Shown: positions 30,485 through 36,439 of the stretch, piece after piece | Position numbering within the stretch: the first letter of the stretch is position 1 | Layout: every line of letters begins with the position of its first letter | Source: Chloroflexota bacterium | GTDB lineage: Bacteria > Chloroflexota > UBA6077 > FW602-bin22 > CADDYW01 | Length of the DNA stretch: 36,439 nt | NCBI GenBank assembly: GCA_902810745.1 | Contig: CADDYW010000040.1 | Location: 1-36,439 of the forward strand | Direction of reading: 5' to 3' | Position numbers and translations under genes: made by a program | Notes under the pieces: model-generated | Told to the model about the DNA's origin: nothing | What the model saw: only the letters and a program-made list of their open reading frames with translations | Database searches by the model: none

Positions 30485-30922
30485 GTGATCGAGATCACTC
30501 AGAGTCATCACGACGAGATTATCGCCCACGCGCGGGAGGATTATCCGAACGAGTGCTGTGGCCTTCTATTCGGAGTGAACGGGCGAGCCGAACGCTTGCT
30601 GCGGATGGAGAATGTCGAGCACAGTCCACTGACCTACCGTGTCGACAGCCAGAAGCTGCTCGAGGCGTTTCAGGCGATGGAAGAGATCGGGCTCGATCTC
30701 GTCGGGATCTATCACTCGCATACTCACTCCCCGGCCGAGCCTTCGCGCACGGACATCGCTCTGGCTGGCTATCCGGACGCTCATTACCTGATCGTGTCGC
30801 TGGCCAACCAGGACGAGCCGGTTCTGCGCGCGTTCCTGATCAACAACGGAGTCGTCGTGGAGCAGCCGATCAAGATTGTTCCATCGCCCGTCGAGAGTGC
30901 ACCCGGGACGATGGGGTTGTAG
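30485..30922 (+). CDS. mec: JAMM/MPN metalloprotease (Mec-type cysteine-releasing peptidase)
   Basis: A 145-aa JAMM peptidase. The general base Glu23 is in YPNECCGLLFG, and the zinc motif is HSHTHSPAEPSRTD with His77, His79 and Asp90 (HxH-x10-D) and Ser87. Mycobacterial Mec cleaves the cysteine formed at the C-terminus of CysO, freeing cysteine and regenerating the carrier. The GTG at 30485 is chosen because GGAGAGGAGA lies just upstream; longer in-frame starts overlap cysO and lack the fold. A 142-bp gap follows cysO. It may also act on other GG-tailed carriers. Confidence 0.88.
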   Translation: MIEITQSHHDEIIAHAREDYPNECCGLLFGVNGRAERLLRMENVEHSPLTYRVDSQKLLEAFQAMEEIGLDLVGIYHSHTHSPAEPSRTDIALAGYPDAHYLIVSLANQDEPVLRAFLINNGVVVEQPIKIVPSPVESAPGTMGL

Positions 30923-30941
30923 AGGAACAGGAGGTTTCAGC

Positions 30942-31367
30942 ACGCTAAAGATCTCGACACGAACCGACTACGGGATCCGGGCGATGCTCGAGCTGGCCAG
31001 GCACTACGGCCGAGGGCCGGTCCAGAGCCACGACATCGCCGCCAGTCAGGATATTCCAGAGGCGTACCTGAATCAGCTCCTGACCCAGCTCCGCAAAGCG
31101 GGGCTCATTACCAGCCGGCGTGGCCCGGGCGGGGGACACTCTCTCGCTCGACCGGCTTCCGAGATCACCGTGGCCGAGCTGATCACCGCGCTGGAAGGGA
31201 CGCTGTGGCCGACCGACGAGGCCGGTAGTCCCCGGCGACCGTCCTGCTTTGCGCTGCACGAGCTGATGAAGGATCTGTATCAGCAAACCGAGCAGGTTCT
31301 GCGCGCGTGCACCCTGGCGGATCTCCTCGATCGCGAGCGGCAACGCGCGTATGTGTATCACATTTGA
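30942..31367 (+). CDS. Rrf2-family transcriptional regulator, apparent ACG start
   Basis: A 141-aa winged-helix Rrf2 protein. The family N-terminus (M)LKISTRTDYGIRAMLELA, the recognition region YLNQLLTQLRKAGLITSRRGPGGG and the C-terminal dimer helix are all present. Only two cysteines occur in the C-terminal part (SCFALHEL, RACTL), not the three-Cys IscR cluster, so iron-sulfur binding is doubtful; a CymR-like role in cysteine control fits better. AGGAGG lies seven bases before ACG (30942), and starting there gives the exact family N-terminus. The only upstream in-frame alternatives (GTG 30897, TTG 30876) overlap mec and lack a ribosome site. It probably binds the inverted repeat at 29021-29071. 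Confidence 0.85.
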   Translation, partial: TLKISTRTDYGIRAMLELARHYGRGPVQSHDIAASQDIPEAYLNQLLTQLRKAGLITSRRGPGGGHSLARPASEITVAELITALEGTLWPTDEAGSPRRPSCFALHELMKDLYQQTEQVLRACTLADLLDRERQRAYVYHI

Positions 31368-31428
31368 GAGCTCAGATCGCGATCGGGCTGACCCGGGATC
31401 GCGCTCAGCAAGGGGGAGGATTTTGACC

Positions 31429-32262
31429 ATGCCTGTCCAGACGTTTACCGAGGAGCAGGTTCGTCGGTACCATCGTCACCTGATCATGCCGCAGGTGGGA
31501 GCCCGTGGCCAGAAGAAGCTGCTCAACGCCCGCGTTCTTCTTATTGGTGCAGGGGGGCTCGGGTCGCCAGCGGCACTTTACCTCGCGGCAGCTGGCGTCG
31601 GCACGCTGGGTATCATCGACTTTGATACCGTTGATCTGTCGAACCTGCAACGCCAGATCATCCACCGAACCGACGCGGTGGGAATGCTGAAGGTGGACTC
31701 CGCGGCGGAGACCATCCGCGGCATCAATCCAGACGTGAACGTCGTCAAGTATCCGGTCGCGCTGACCTCGGAGAACGCGTTCGAGATCCTCGACGGCTAC
31801 GACATCATCGTGGATGGCACGGATAATTTCCCGGTCCGCTATCTGGTGAACGACGCCTCGGTCATGACCGGCAAGACGGTCGTGCACGGGAGTATCTTCC
31901 AGTTCGATGGCCAGGTAACGGTCTTCAAGCCCGGTGCCGGTCCGTGCTATCGCTGTCTGTTCCCGGCCCCTCCGCCCCCGGGCGCGGTTCCGAACTGTGC
32001 CGAGGCAGGCGTCCTTGGCGTGCTACCGGGAATCGTCGGCTGCATCCAGGCAGTCGAGACGATGAAGCTGATTCTCGGGGAAGGTGAGCCACTGATCGGA
32101 CGCTTACTGATCTTTGACGCCCTGGCGATGGAGTTTTCCGAGGTCAAGCTTCGCCGCGATCCCAACTGCCCGGTCTGCGGAGATCACCCGACCATTCACG
32201 AGCTGATCGACTACGAGCAGTTCTGCGGACTGCCGTCGCGCGAGCCAGTCGGCACGCACTGA
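31429..32262 (+). CDS. MoeB/ThiF-type adenylyltransferase (sulfur carrier activating enzyme)
   Basis: A 277-aa E1-like enzyme without a rhodanese domain. The nucleotide loop GAGGLGS is at residues 40-46, Asp64 and Arg75 (NLQRQ) contact ATP, and Lys88 is in the GMLKVDSA motif. Two CxxC pairs (Cys173/Cys176 in CYRC, Cys247/Cys250 in CPVC) bind structural zinc. Cys190 (PNCAEAGVLG) is the conserved cysteine before the crossover loop. It adenylates the Gly-Gly end of the CysO-type carrier. GGGGGAGGA precedes the ATG at 31429. The absence of a rhodanese domain means that a separate sulfurtransferase must supply sulfur; none is encoded here. Confidence 0.92.
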   Translation: MPVQTFTEEQVRRYHRHLIMPQVGARGQKKLLNARVLLIGAGGLGSPAALYLAAAGVGTLGIIDFDTVDLSNLQRQIIHRTDAVGMLKVDSAAETIRGINPDVNVVKYPVALTSENAFEILDGYDIIVDGTDNFPVRYLVNDASVMTGKTVVHGSIFQFDGQVTVFKPGAGPCYRCLFPAPPPPGAVPNCAEAGVLGVLPGIVGCIQAVETMKLILGEGEPLIGRLLIFDALAMEFSEVKLRRDPNCPVCGDHPTIHELIDYEQFCGLPSREPVGTH

Positions 32263-32280
32263 CCAGACCCGGCGGTGATA

Positions 32281-32305
32281 GTACGGGCATCGAATCTGCC
32301 CGTAC
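32281..32305 (+). terminator. hairpin downstream of the cysteine operon
   Basis: GTACGGGCA (32281-32289) and TGCCCGTAC (32297-32305) form a perfect 9-bp stem with a 7-base loop, 18 bases after the MoeB stop. There is no T-tract, so termination may need Rho or a similar factor. Confidence 0.55.
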
Positions 32306-32373
32306 ACTCCGATGCCGCTCGCCAGAACGACGACGGCCGACGCCCGCGTGGGGCACGACCGATTGGGGTAGGG

Positions 32374-32405
32374 CATCAGGGGCAGGCATCTTCCTGCCCT
32401 TGATG
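32374..32405. terminator. strong 13-bp hairpin, second terminator-like element
   Basis: CATCAGGGGCAGG (32374-32386) pairs with CCTGCCCTTGATG (32393-32405) with one G-T wobble and a 6-base loop. It is followed by TCTTCC. The rest of 32263-32519 holds no gene. Confidence 0.5.
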
Positions 32406-32519
32406 TCTTCCTGCGCATCGTGCACCTGTGGTGCGCACGGCTCGGGATGAATTGTGATGCGTATCCACTGGATCCCGTCGCATCCGTTCTGGCTTCGGCC
32501 TCGCATCGGAGGCACAAGC

Positions 32520-33329
32520 ATGGGACGGTCACAGCCTGCAGTAGCTGCGCACCCTCGGATTCTCGAACCGGGCAATATTACGTTCCTGTACCGTCCGGTC
32601 GGTACGGTCCTCCACCCTCGAAGCTCGGATGAGATCGAGCGAGCCTTCTTTGCCCTCTTCCCGGACGACCAGGTACATCATCGGAATCGCCTCTTTGCCC
32701 TCGCACACGGCTACTTTCCGCCGATCATCCCCGATCAGGATCTGCCCGAGGAGCGAGACTGGGCGGTCGTCGCCCGAATCGATCGGAATCCATCGGCACT
32801 GATCGCAGACCTCGACACAGGGTTCCCGACGCCTCCGTTCCGACCCGCCACGCGGACCCGGGTGCCGGCCCGAATTGCCGGCAATGGCCGGTACGCGATC
32901 GTGCGTCACGGCGATCACACATATCTGGCCTACGCACTCTGTCATCCCACGCGGCTTGGGCCAGCGCAGCACGCGCTGCTCCTGGAACGGACCGGGAGCT
33001 ACCTGATCGTCGTGAAGGAGCCGTCGATGCCGTCTGCAATTAACCTTCGGGAGACGCCGTCCTACCCCGAGGACCTGAGCGAAGCATTTGACGGGCACGG
33101 CTCGATTCCGGTCGATCCGACCGATTTTCTCGACTACCGCTGGACGCAGGTCTTTCTCGTTGGTGCCGAGACCCGGCTGGAAGCAGAGCCGGGCATCCAT
33201 CTTACGCCGGACGTCGAGAATCAGGCAGCAAAGGAAGCACTACGGCACGTCTATCAGCAGGCGGAGCGGATCAAGCTGACGACGCACCTGGACATACTGC
33301 GCCCCGTGCTACGCGGGGAGCTGGAGTAG
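32520..33329 (+). CDS. conserved hypothetical protein
   Basis: A 269-aa soluble protein with no signal peptide or membrane helix. The beginning EPGNITFLYRPVGTV, the middle NGRYAIVRHGDHTYLAYALCHPTRLGPAQHALLLERTGSYLIVVKEP, and the end DFLDYRWTQVFLVGAET resemble, from memory, a widespread uncharacterised bacterial family that starts with G.I.FFYRP and contains YA..RHG.HTHLAYAL...E....F.IE...SY...VKNP. I cannot name a function or catalytic residues. The start is the ATG at 32520, with GGAGG about eight bases upstream; an earlier in-frame ATG lacks a ribosome site. It stands alone between the cysteine operon and a convergent dehydrogenase gene. Confidence 0.72.
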   Translation: MGRSQPAVAAHPRILEPGNITFLYRPVGTVLHPRSSDEIERAFFALFPDDQVHHRNRLFALAHGYFPPIIPDQDLPEERDWAVVARIDRNPSALIADLDTGFPTPPFRPATRTRVPARIAGNGRYAIVRHGDHTYLAYALCHPTRLGPAQHALLLERTGSYLIVVKEPSMPSAINLRETPSYPEDLSEAFDGHGSIPVDPTDFLDYRWTQVFLVGAETRLEAEPGIHLTPDVENQAAKEALRHVYQQAERIKLTTHLDILRPVLRGELE

Positions 33330-33364
33330 CCCGTGCTTCGCGCTTGTCGCGTGTGCGCTGGCGA

Positions 33365-34687
33365 TCAGGGCGCGCGATAGGTAATCCGGTAGAGCACACC
33401 GGCCTGGTCGTCCGAGACGATCAGGCTTCCATCGGGCGCCTGGATGATGCCGGCCGGACGCCCCCAGCGGCTGCTATCCGTTCGCTGCCAGCCCGTGGCA
33501 AAGTCCTCCGCCGACACGGGCCGACCCTGAGCGAAGTGAATGTGGAGCAGCTTGGGAGCGGCAGGCGGCTGGCGATTCCAGGAGCCGTGCTGCGCGACGA
33601 ACAGATCCGATCGGTAAGCGGCGGGAAACATCGTGCCAGTGTAAAAAGCCAGTCCCAGCGGAGCCGAGTGTGCCTGGATCCCCACGGTTGGCGGCGTCAC
33701 CCCCGAGCAGTCGGCACCGGCGAACTGCGGCGTCGCGTTAGGCGGCATGCACCGTGGCCAGCCGAAGTCCTCCCCCGGGCCAACGACCGTGACGAGGTCC
33801 GGCGGAATTTCGTTGCCTTGATTATCGCGCTCGTTGACCGTTGCCCACAGGACGCCGGTGCCTGGCTCGAAGGCGAGCCCGACGGCGTTACGCAATCCCC
33901 AGGCGAAGCGCTGATAGCCGCTACCGTCAGGGTTGTAACGCAGAATCGCAGCGCGCCGTTCGTCAGACTCATCGCAGATGTTACAGGACGAGCCAACCGA
34001 GACGTACAGCTTGCCGTCCGGGCCAAAGACGACGGTACGTGTACTGTGGCCGCCGGTTGGGAGATCCGGAACCACCACCTCGGGTGGACCAGGCGGGCCG
34101 GTTGGGCTGTAGCGATAACGCGTGATCCGATTGGTCTCTCCGACGTAGAGGTAGCCCGCGTAGAAGGCGAGGCTTGACGGGTTGAACAGACCGCTGAGCA
34201 GAGGGGCCGGGGCCACGGGTGCCGGGGCAATGGTACCATTGGCGACCGGGAAGCGGAAAACGCGGCCGGCCTGATCGGCCACGAGAAGGCTCCCCGCGCT
34301 GTCAACGGCCATGAATCGCGGACTGGAGAGCCCGCCAGCGAGTAGGGAAATGGAGAATCCCTCGGGCAACCGGACAGTCTCCGACGGAAAGCGAAAGCCG
34401 TCGGGAACGATCAGCCGGGTAGCGACGAGCTTCGAGCTCGCGGCTGCCCGGTCGTCGACGATGAGTGCGGTTCGCCGAGGCGGCGGGCTGGTGCTCCTGC
34501 TGCTTGCCTCCGGGGTAGCAGCGGGTGTCACCGTCCCGCTCACCGGTGAGGACGAGGGTGCGCTCGCGGGAGCGGTCGCCCGCGTCGCGGTCGCGGGTAC
34601 CGAGAGGGATGTCGATAGAGTCCCGGAGCACGAGACGAGCGCGACGCCGAGAAGACAGACGATGACGACAGGTCGCGCGATGATCAT
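33365..34687 (-). CDS. PQQ-type glucose/sorbosone dehydrogenase-like lipoprotein
   Basis: A 440-aa secreted beta-propeller. The N-terminus has a lipobox (VALVSC, Cys20), followed by a Ser/Thr/Pro/Ala-rich linker to about residue 75 and then six-bladed GSDH repeats (SPRFMAVDSAGSLLVAD, PSSLAFYAGYLYVGE, GGHSTRTVVFGPDGKLYVSVG, WGRPAGIIQAPDGSLIVSDD). The His in GGHSTR corresponds to the catalytic base region of soluble glucose dehydrogenases. It would oxidise sugars or related alcohols outside the cell with PQQ; PQQ synthesis genes are not in the window. The ATG at 34687 lies only 11 bases after a TATAGT element and has no ribosome site, suggesting a nearly leaderless message. Confidence 0.85.
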   Translation of the reverse strand: MIIARPVVIVCLLGVALVSCSGTLSTSLSVPATATRATAPASAPSSSPVSGTVTPAATPEASSRSTSPPPRRTALIVDDRAAASSKLVATRLIVPDGFRFPSETVRLPEGFSISLLAGGLSSPRFMAVDSAGSLLVADQAGRVFRFPVANGTIAPAPVAPAPLLSGLFNPSSLAFYAGYLYVGETNRITRYRYSPTGPPGPPEVVVPDLPTGGHSTRTVVFGPDGKLYVSVGSSCNICDESDERRAAILRYNPDGSGYQRFAWGLRNAVGLAFEPGTGVLWATVNERDNQGNEIPPDLVTVVGPGEDFGWPRCMPPNATPQFAGADCSGVTPPTVGIQAHSAPLGLAFYTGTMFPAAYRSDLFVAQHGSWNRQPPAAPKLLHIHFAQGRPVSAEDFATGWQRTDSSRWGRPAGIIQAPDGSLIVSDDQAGVLYRITYRAP

Positions 34688-34698
34688 GGGTTGATGAT

Positions 34699-34704
34699 AC
34701 TATA
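34699..34704 (-). promoter_or_regulatory. -10 element of the dehydrogenase gene (near-leaderless)
   Basis: TATAGT on the minus strand, 11 bases before the ATG at 34687. Transcription would start about five bases before the start codon. No clear -35 is seen. The context ACTATAGT is an 8-base palindrome, so use in the other direction for the LLM gene is possible. Confidence 0.35.
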
Positions 34705-34775
34705 GTCACCGCCATCGCGCGATTCCTCGGGGCACTGGTTTCTTCGGATCAACGTGCGATGCCCGCGGCGACACG

Positions 34776-35645
34776 ATGCGACTGGGGGTAAAGGTGTTCC
34801 AGACGAGAGTTGGCCTCTGCACCGATCAGAATCTACCATACCACACCACGGTCGAGCGATGGAAGCTATTCGACGAGCTTGGCTTCGACAGCGTCTGGCT
34901 CTGCGACCACTTCATCCAGCCCAGCCGTCCAAATGGACCGTACTTTGAAGGGTGGACACTCCTCGCCGCGCTGGCGACCGGTACGTCGCGCATCCGGATT
35001 GGCGTTCTGGTCAGCTCGAATACGTTCCGACACCCGGCATTGCTGGCGAAGGAGGCGGTGACCGTCGATCACGTGAGTGCTGGACGACTGGAGCTAGGGA
35101 TTGGTGCCGGATGGTACGTTCCTGAGCACCGCGCGTTCGGCATCGATTTCCCGGAGACGCCCGAGCTCGTGGGGCGTTTTGCCGAGGCAGTCGAGATCAT
35201 CGATCGATTGATGCGGCAGGAGATCACGACCTACGCGGGTAGGTACTACCACCTGAACGACGCGCCCTTTCGCCCGGGCCCGGTTCAACGTCCACGCCCG
35301 CCGTTCACCCTCGGTGCGCATCGTCGCCGCATGCTCGAGATCGTCGCCAAATTTGCCGATACCTGGAACTCGTTCGGGACGGTCGCGGAGATGAAGGAGC
35401 GTGGCGAGATCCTCGACGAGTGCTGCCAGGCGATCGGTCGCGACCCGTCGAGCCTGCGTCGGTCGCTATATGGCTGGGCGAGCATGATGCCGAGCGACCC
35501 CTGGGCTTCGCCGTCGGCGTTCCTGGACATGGTCGGGCGCTACCGCGAGGTCGGGGTGAGCGAGTTCATCATCGACGCGCCACCACCGGAGCAGTTCCCG
35601 ACGCTTGAAAAAGTGGCGACGGATATCTTGCCGACCCTGCGCTAG
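34776..35645 (+). CDS. LLM-class flavin/F420-dependent oxidoreductase
   Basis: A 289-aa TIM-barrel protein of the luciferase-like monooxygenase family, close to F420-dependent members: WKLFDELGFDSVWLCDHFI, GTSRIRIGVLVSSNTFRHPALLAKEAVTVDHVSAGRLELGIGAGWYVPEHRAFGI, and a C-terminal VGRYREVGVSEFIIDAP. The block from GVLVSSNTFRHP to GAGWY contributes the cofactor site. Members reduce or oxidise small molecules with reduced F420 or FMN; the substrate here is unknown. The start is ATG at 34776, with no strong ribosome site, and the protein begins at the first barrel strand. It is divergent from the dehydrogenase gene. Confidence 0.88.
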   Translation: MRLGVKVFQTRVGLCTDQNLPYHTTVERWKLFDELGFDSVWLCDHFIQPSRPNGPYFEGWTLLAALATGTSRIRIGVLVSSNTFRHPALLAKEAVTVDHVSAGRLELGIGAGWYVPEHRAFGIDFPETPELVGRFAEAVEIIDRLMRQEITTYAGRYYHLNDAPFRPGPVQRPRPPFTLGAHRRRMLEIVAKFADTWNSFGTVAEMKERGEILDECCQAIGRDPSSLRRSLYGWASMMPSDPWASPSAFLDMVGRYREVGVSEFIIDAPPPEQFPTLEKVATDILPTLR

Positions 35646-35922
35646 TTGTGAGATCGGTGGAGCTACAGCCGAGGCCCTTGGCCGTCGTGTTGCCACCGTG
35701 ACGAAACAATGGCTGCGAGGGCGTGCGCTCGAGGCTGCTAATACGGAGATTAGATCAGACGCGGTCGAAGGAACGCGGCAGACAATCGTCACGACCGTGA
35801 AGTCGGATCACAGCTAGCGCGCCGTCGATTCAGAGTGAGCGGATGCGGGGCGGACGTCTGAGGATTGTCCGGCCGGCCATCGCCGTTTGCTTGGTTTAAA
35901 TGAAACTCTCACCTGACACAGC

Positions 35923-36022
35923 GCAGGAGATCCCGCTATCCTGCTTGCCGGCTTGGCAAAGCAAGGCTGATTACCGAGTACTTGCTGGCTGGGCTTCCAC
36001 GGAGTTGCCGGATGCGCCGTGG
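35923..36022 (+). other. hairpin-rich non-coding stretch (possible structured RNA leader)
   Basis: Four perfect stems follow one another: GCAGGA/TCCTGC (35923-35928 with 35939-35944), TTGCC/GGCAA (35945-35949 with 35955-35959), AGCAAG/CTTGCT (35960-35965 with 35981-35986) and CCACGG/CCGTGG (35997-36002 with 36017-36022). They are consecutive, without long unpaired gaps, and lie about 100 bases upstream of a secreted-protein gene on the plus strand. I could not match a known riboswitch. The rest of 35646-36118 shows no gene with a ribosome site. Confidence 0.35.
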
Positions 36023-36118
36023 TGAACGCTGGGGCTGCCAAGCGCGGCCCTGCCGGCCCGCGAACGCGCTGCCTGCGCCCCGGCGTTAGTCTATCGTCAT
36101 TCGTGGGGTGAGAACCGG

Positions 36119-36439
36119 ATGCCGTCACGCACTTCGCTTGCTCGGCGTATGGGACACTGCATCGTTGGACTGGCGTTTCTTAGCAGCCTCGTGGGCTCGA
36201 CGCCAGCGCTCGCATCAGGGGATGGGGGGCTATTTACCTCGCCTGCTAGCCGGTCGACCGTGGCGAGCGCCTCGCTTGCGACACCCGCGACCAGCATCAC
36301 GGCCGCGCCGACCGATCTCTTGTCAAATGTTGTGGAAATCTCGGAGCAGACCCTCCGGCCCATCTCCTTGCTTAGAGCGGGGAGCGGTGCCGTTGGACCG
36401 ACGAATCATCGACCCCCCTGTGCTCCCCCCGTCAACGGG
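36119..36439 (+). CDS. secreted protein, 3' end cut by the window edge
   Basis: An open frame of 107 codons running off the end of the window. The ATG at 36119 is preceded by GGGGTGAG at about eight bases. The N-terminus is a clear Sec signal peptide: basic SRTSLARR, a hydrophobic core GHCIVGLAFLSSLVGS, and a likely cleavage after ALA (about residue 34). The mature part so far is rich in Ser, Thr, Ala and Pro, with no recognisable domain. It may be a cell-surface or exported protein. The reverse-strand frame over the same bases (36097-36363) has no such features and is a shadow. Confidence 0.6.
   Translation, partial: MPSRTSLARRMGHCIVGLAFLSSLVGSTPALASGDGGLFTSPASRSTVASASLATPATSITAAPTDLLSNVVEISEQTLRPISLLRAGSGAVGPTNHRPPCAPPVNG

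Noticed and set aside
35900..36060. c-di-GMP-I (GEMM) riboswitch before the truncated gene
   Set aside because: A GGCAAAGC and a GTTGCCGG stretch recall the class, but the conserved GCAAACC segment with its GNRA hairpin and the correct spacing are missing.
36097..36363. 88-aa minus-strand frame near the end
   Set aside because: No ribosome site or domain. The plus strand has a signal peptide, ribosome site and continuous open frame.
1..36439. tRNA, rRNA, CRISPR array, integrase or IS element
   Set aside because: No cloverleaf, rRNA segment, regular direct-repeat array or transposase/integrase motif was found while reading the sequence on both strands.

Overview
The window is a G+C-rich, gene-dense bacterial chromosome segment. 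I infer Chloroflexota, probably class Thermomicrobia (Sphaerobacter/Nitrolancea-like). The reasons are frequent GTG starts, SARP/BTAD-type regulation of respiratory genes, Thermus-like B-family heme-copper oxidase relatives, an F420/LLM-type oxidoreductase and a mycobacterial-type CysO/Mec cysteine cluster. There is no rRNA or tRNA gene to confirm this. No tRNA, rRNA, CRISPR array, IS element or prophage was seen.

Region 1 (175-9746), respiration. Reading on the minus strand, the order is ctaB (heme O synthase), a one-helix small subunit, a CuA subunit II, a B-family-like heme-copper catalytic subunit I, a single-helix hypothetical protein, a second degenerate subunit I homologue and a SCO copper chaperone. 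The main subunit I keeps all metal-ligand histidines, but the position of the cross-linked active-site tyrosine is glutamine, which suggests nitric oxide reduction rather than O2 reduction. The second subunit I homologue keeps the heme histidines but has lost the helix VII His-His pair. Divergently, a PAS-GAF-SARP/BTAD regulator is followed by a small conserved protein and ctaA (heme A synthase). Identically phased 11-bp tandem repeats (TGTAA-N6-TGTAA) lie upstream of both ctaB and the small gene/ctaA unit, as expected for a SARP-type regulator. I regard this as the most interesting system in the window.

Region 2 (9979-12351) is an SPFH (stomatin-like) plus NfeD/ClpP-class membrane protease operon with a good sigma70 promoter.

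Region 3 (12515-18568) is a minus-strand operon encoding a double-GNAT acetyltransferase, a PIG-L/LmbE deacetylase homologue lacking the usual catalytic Asp, a sugar-binding lipoprotein, two ABC permeases and a NamZ/DUF1343 exo-muramidase without a signal peptide. It is probably for scavenging of cell-wall or amino-sugar material. No transporter ATPase is encoded here.

Region 4 (19056-25621) holds gmhA, a MidA-type methyltransferase, an AbrB/PIN toxin-antitoxin pair, an NAD-sugar epimerase, a GT4 glycosyltransferase that appears to start at CTG, and an MFS transporter. Region 5 (25838-28988) holds a 14-TM DHA2 efflux pump with an operator-like palindrome at its promoter, a YceI-family protein and an SDR oxidoreductase.

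Region 6 (29143-32262) is a sulfur-carrier cysteine operon: cysteine synthase, CysO-like carrier (C-terminal GG), JAMM protease (Mec), an Rrf2 regulator that appears to start at ACG, and a MoeB/ThiF activating enzyme. Its promoter is bracketed by a perfect 8-bp inverted repeat.

Region 7 (32520-36439) contains a conserved hypothetical protein, a PQQ-type glucose/sorbosone dehydrogenase lipoprotein, an LLM flavin/F420 oxidoreductase, a hairpin-rich non-coding stretch, and the 5' part of a secreted protein cut by the window end.
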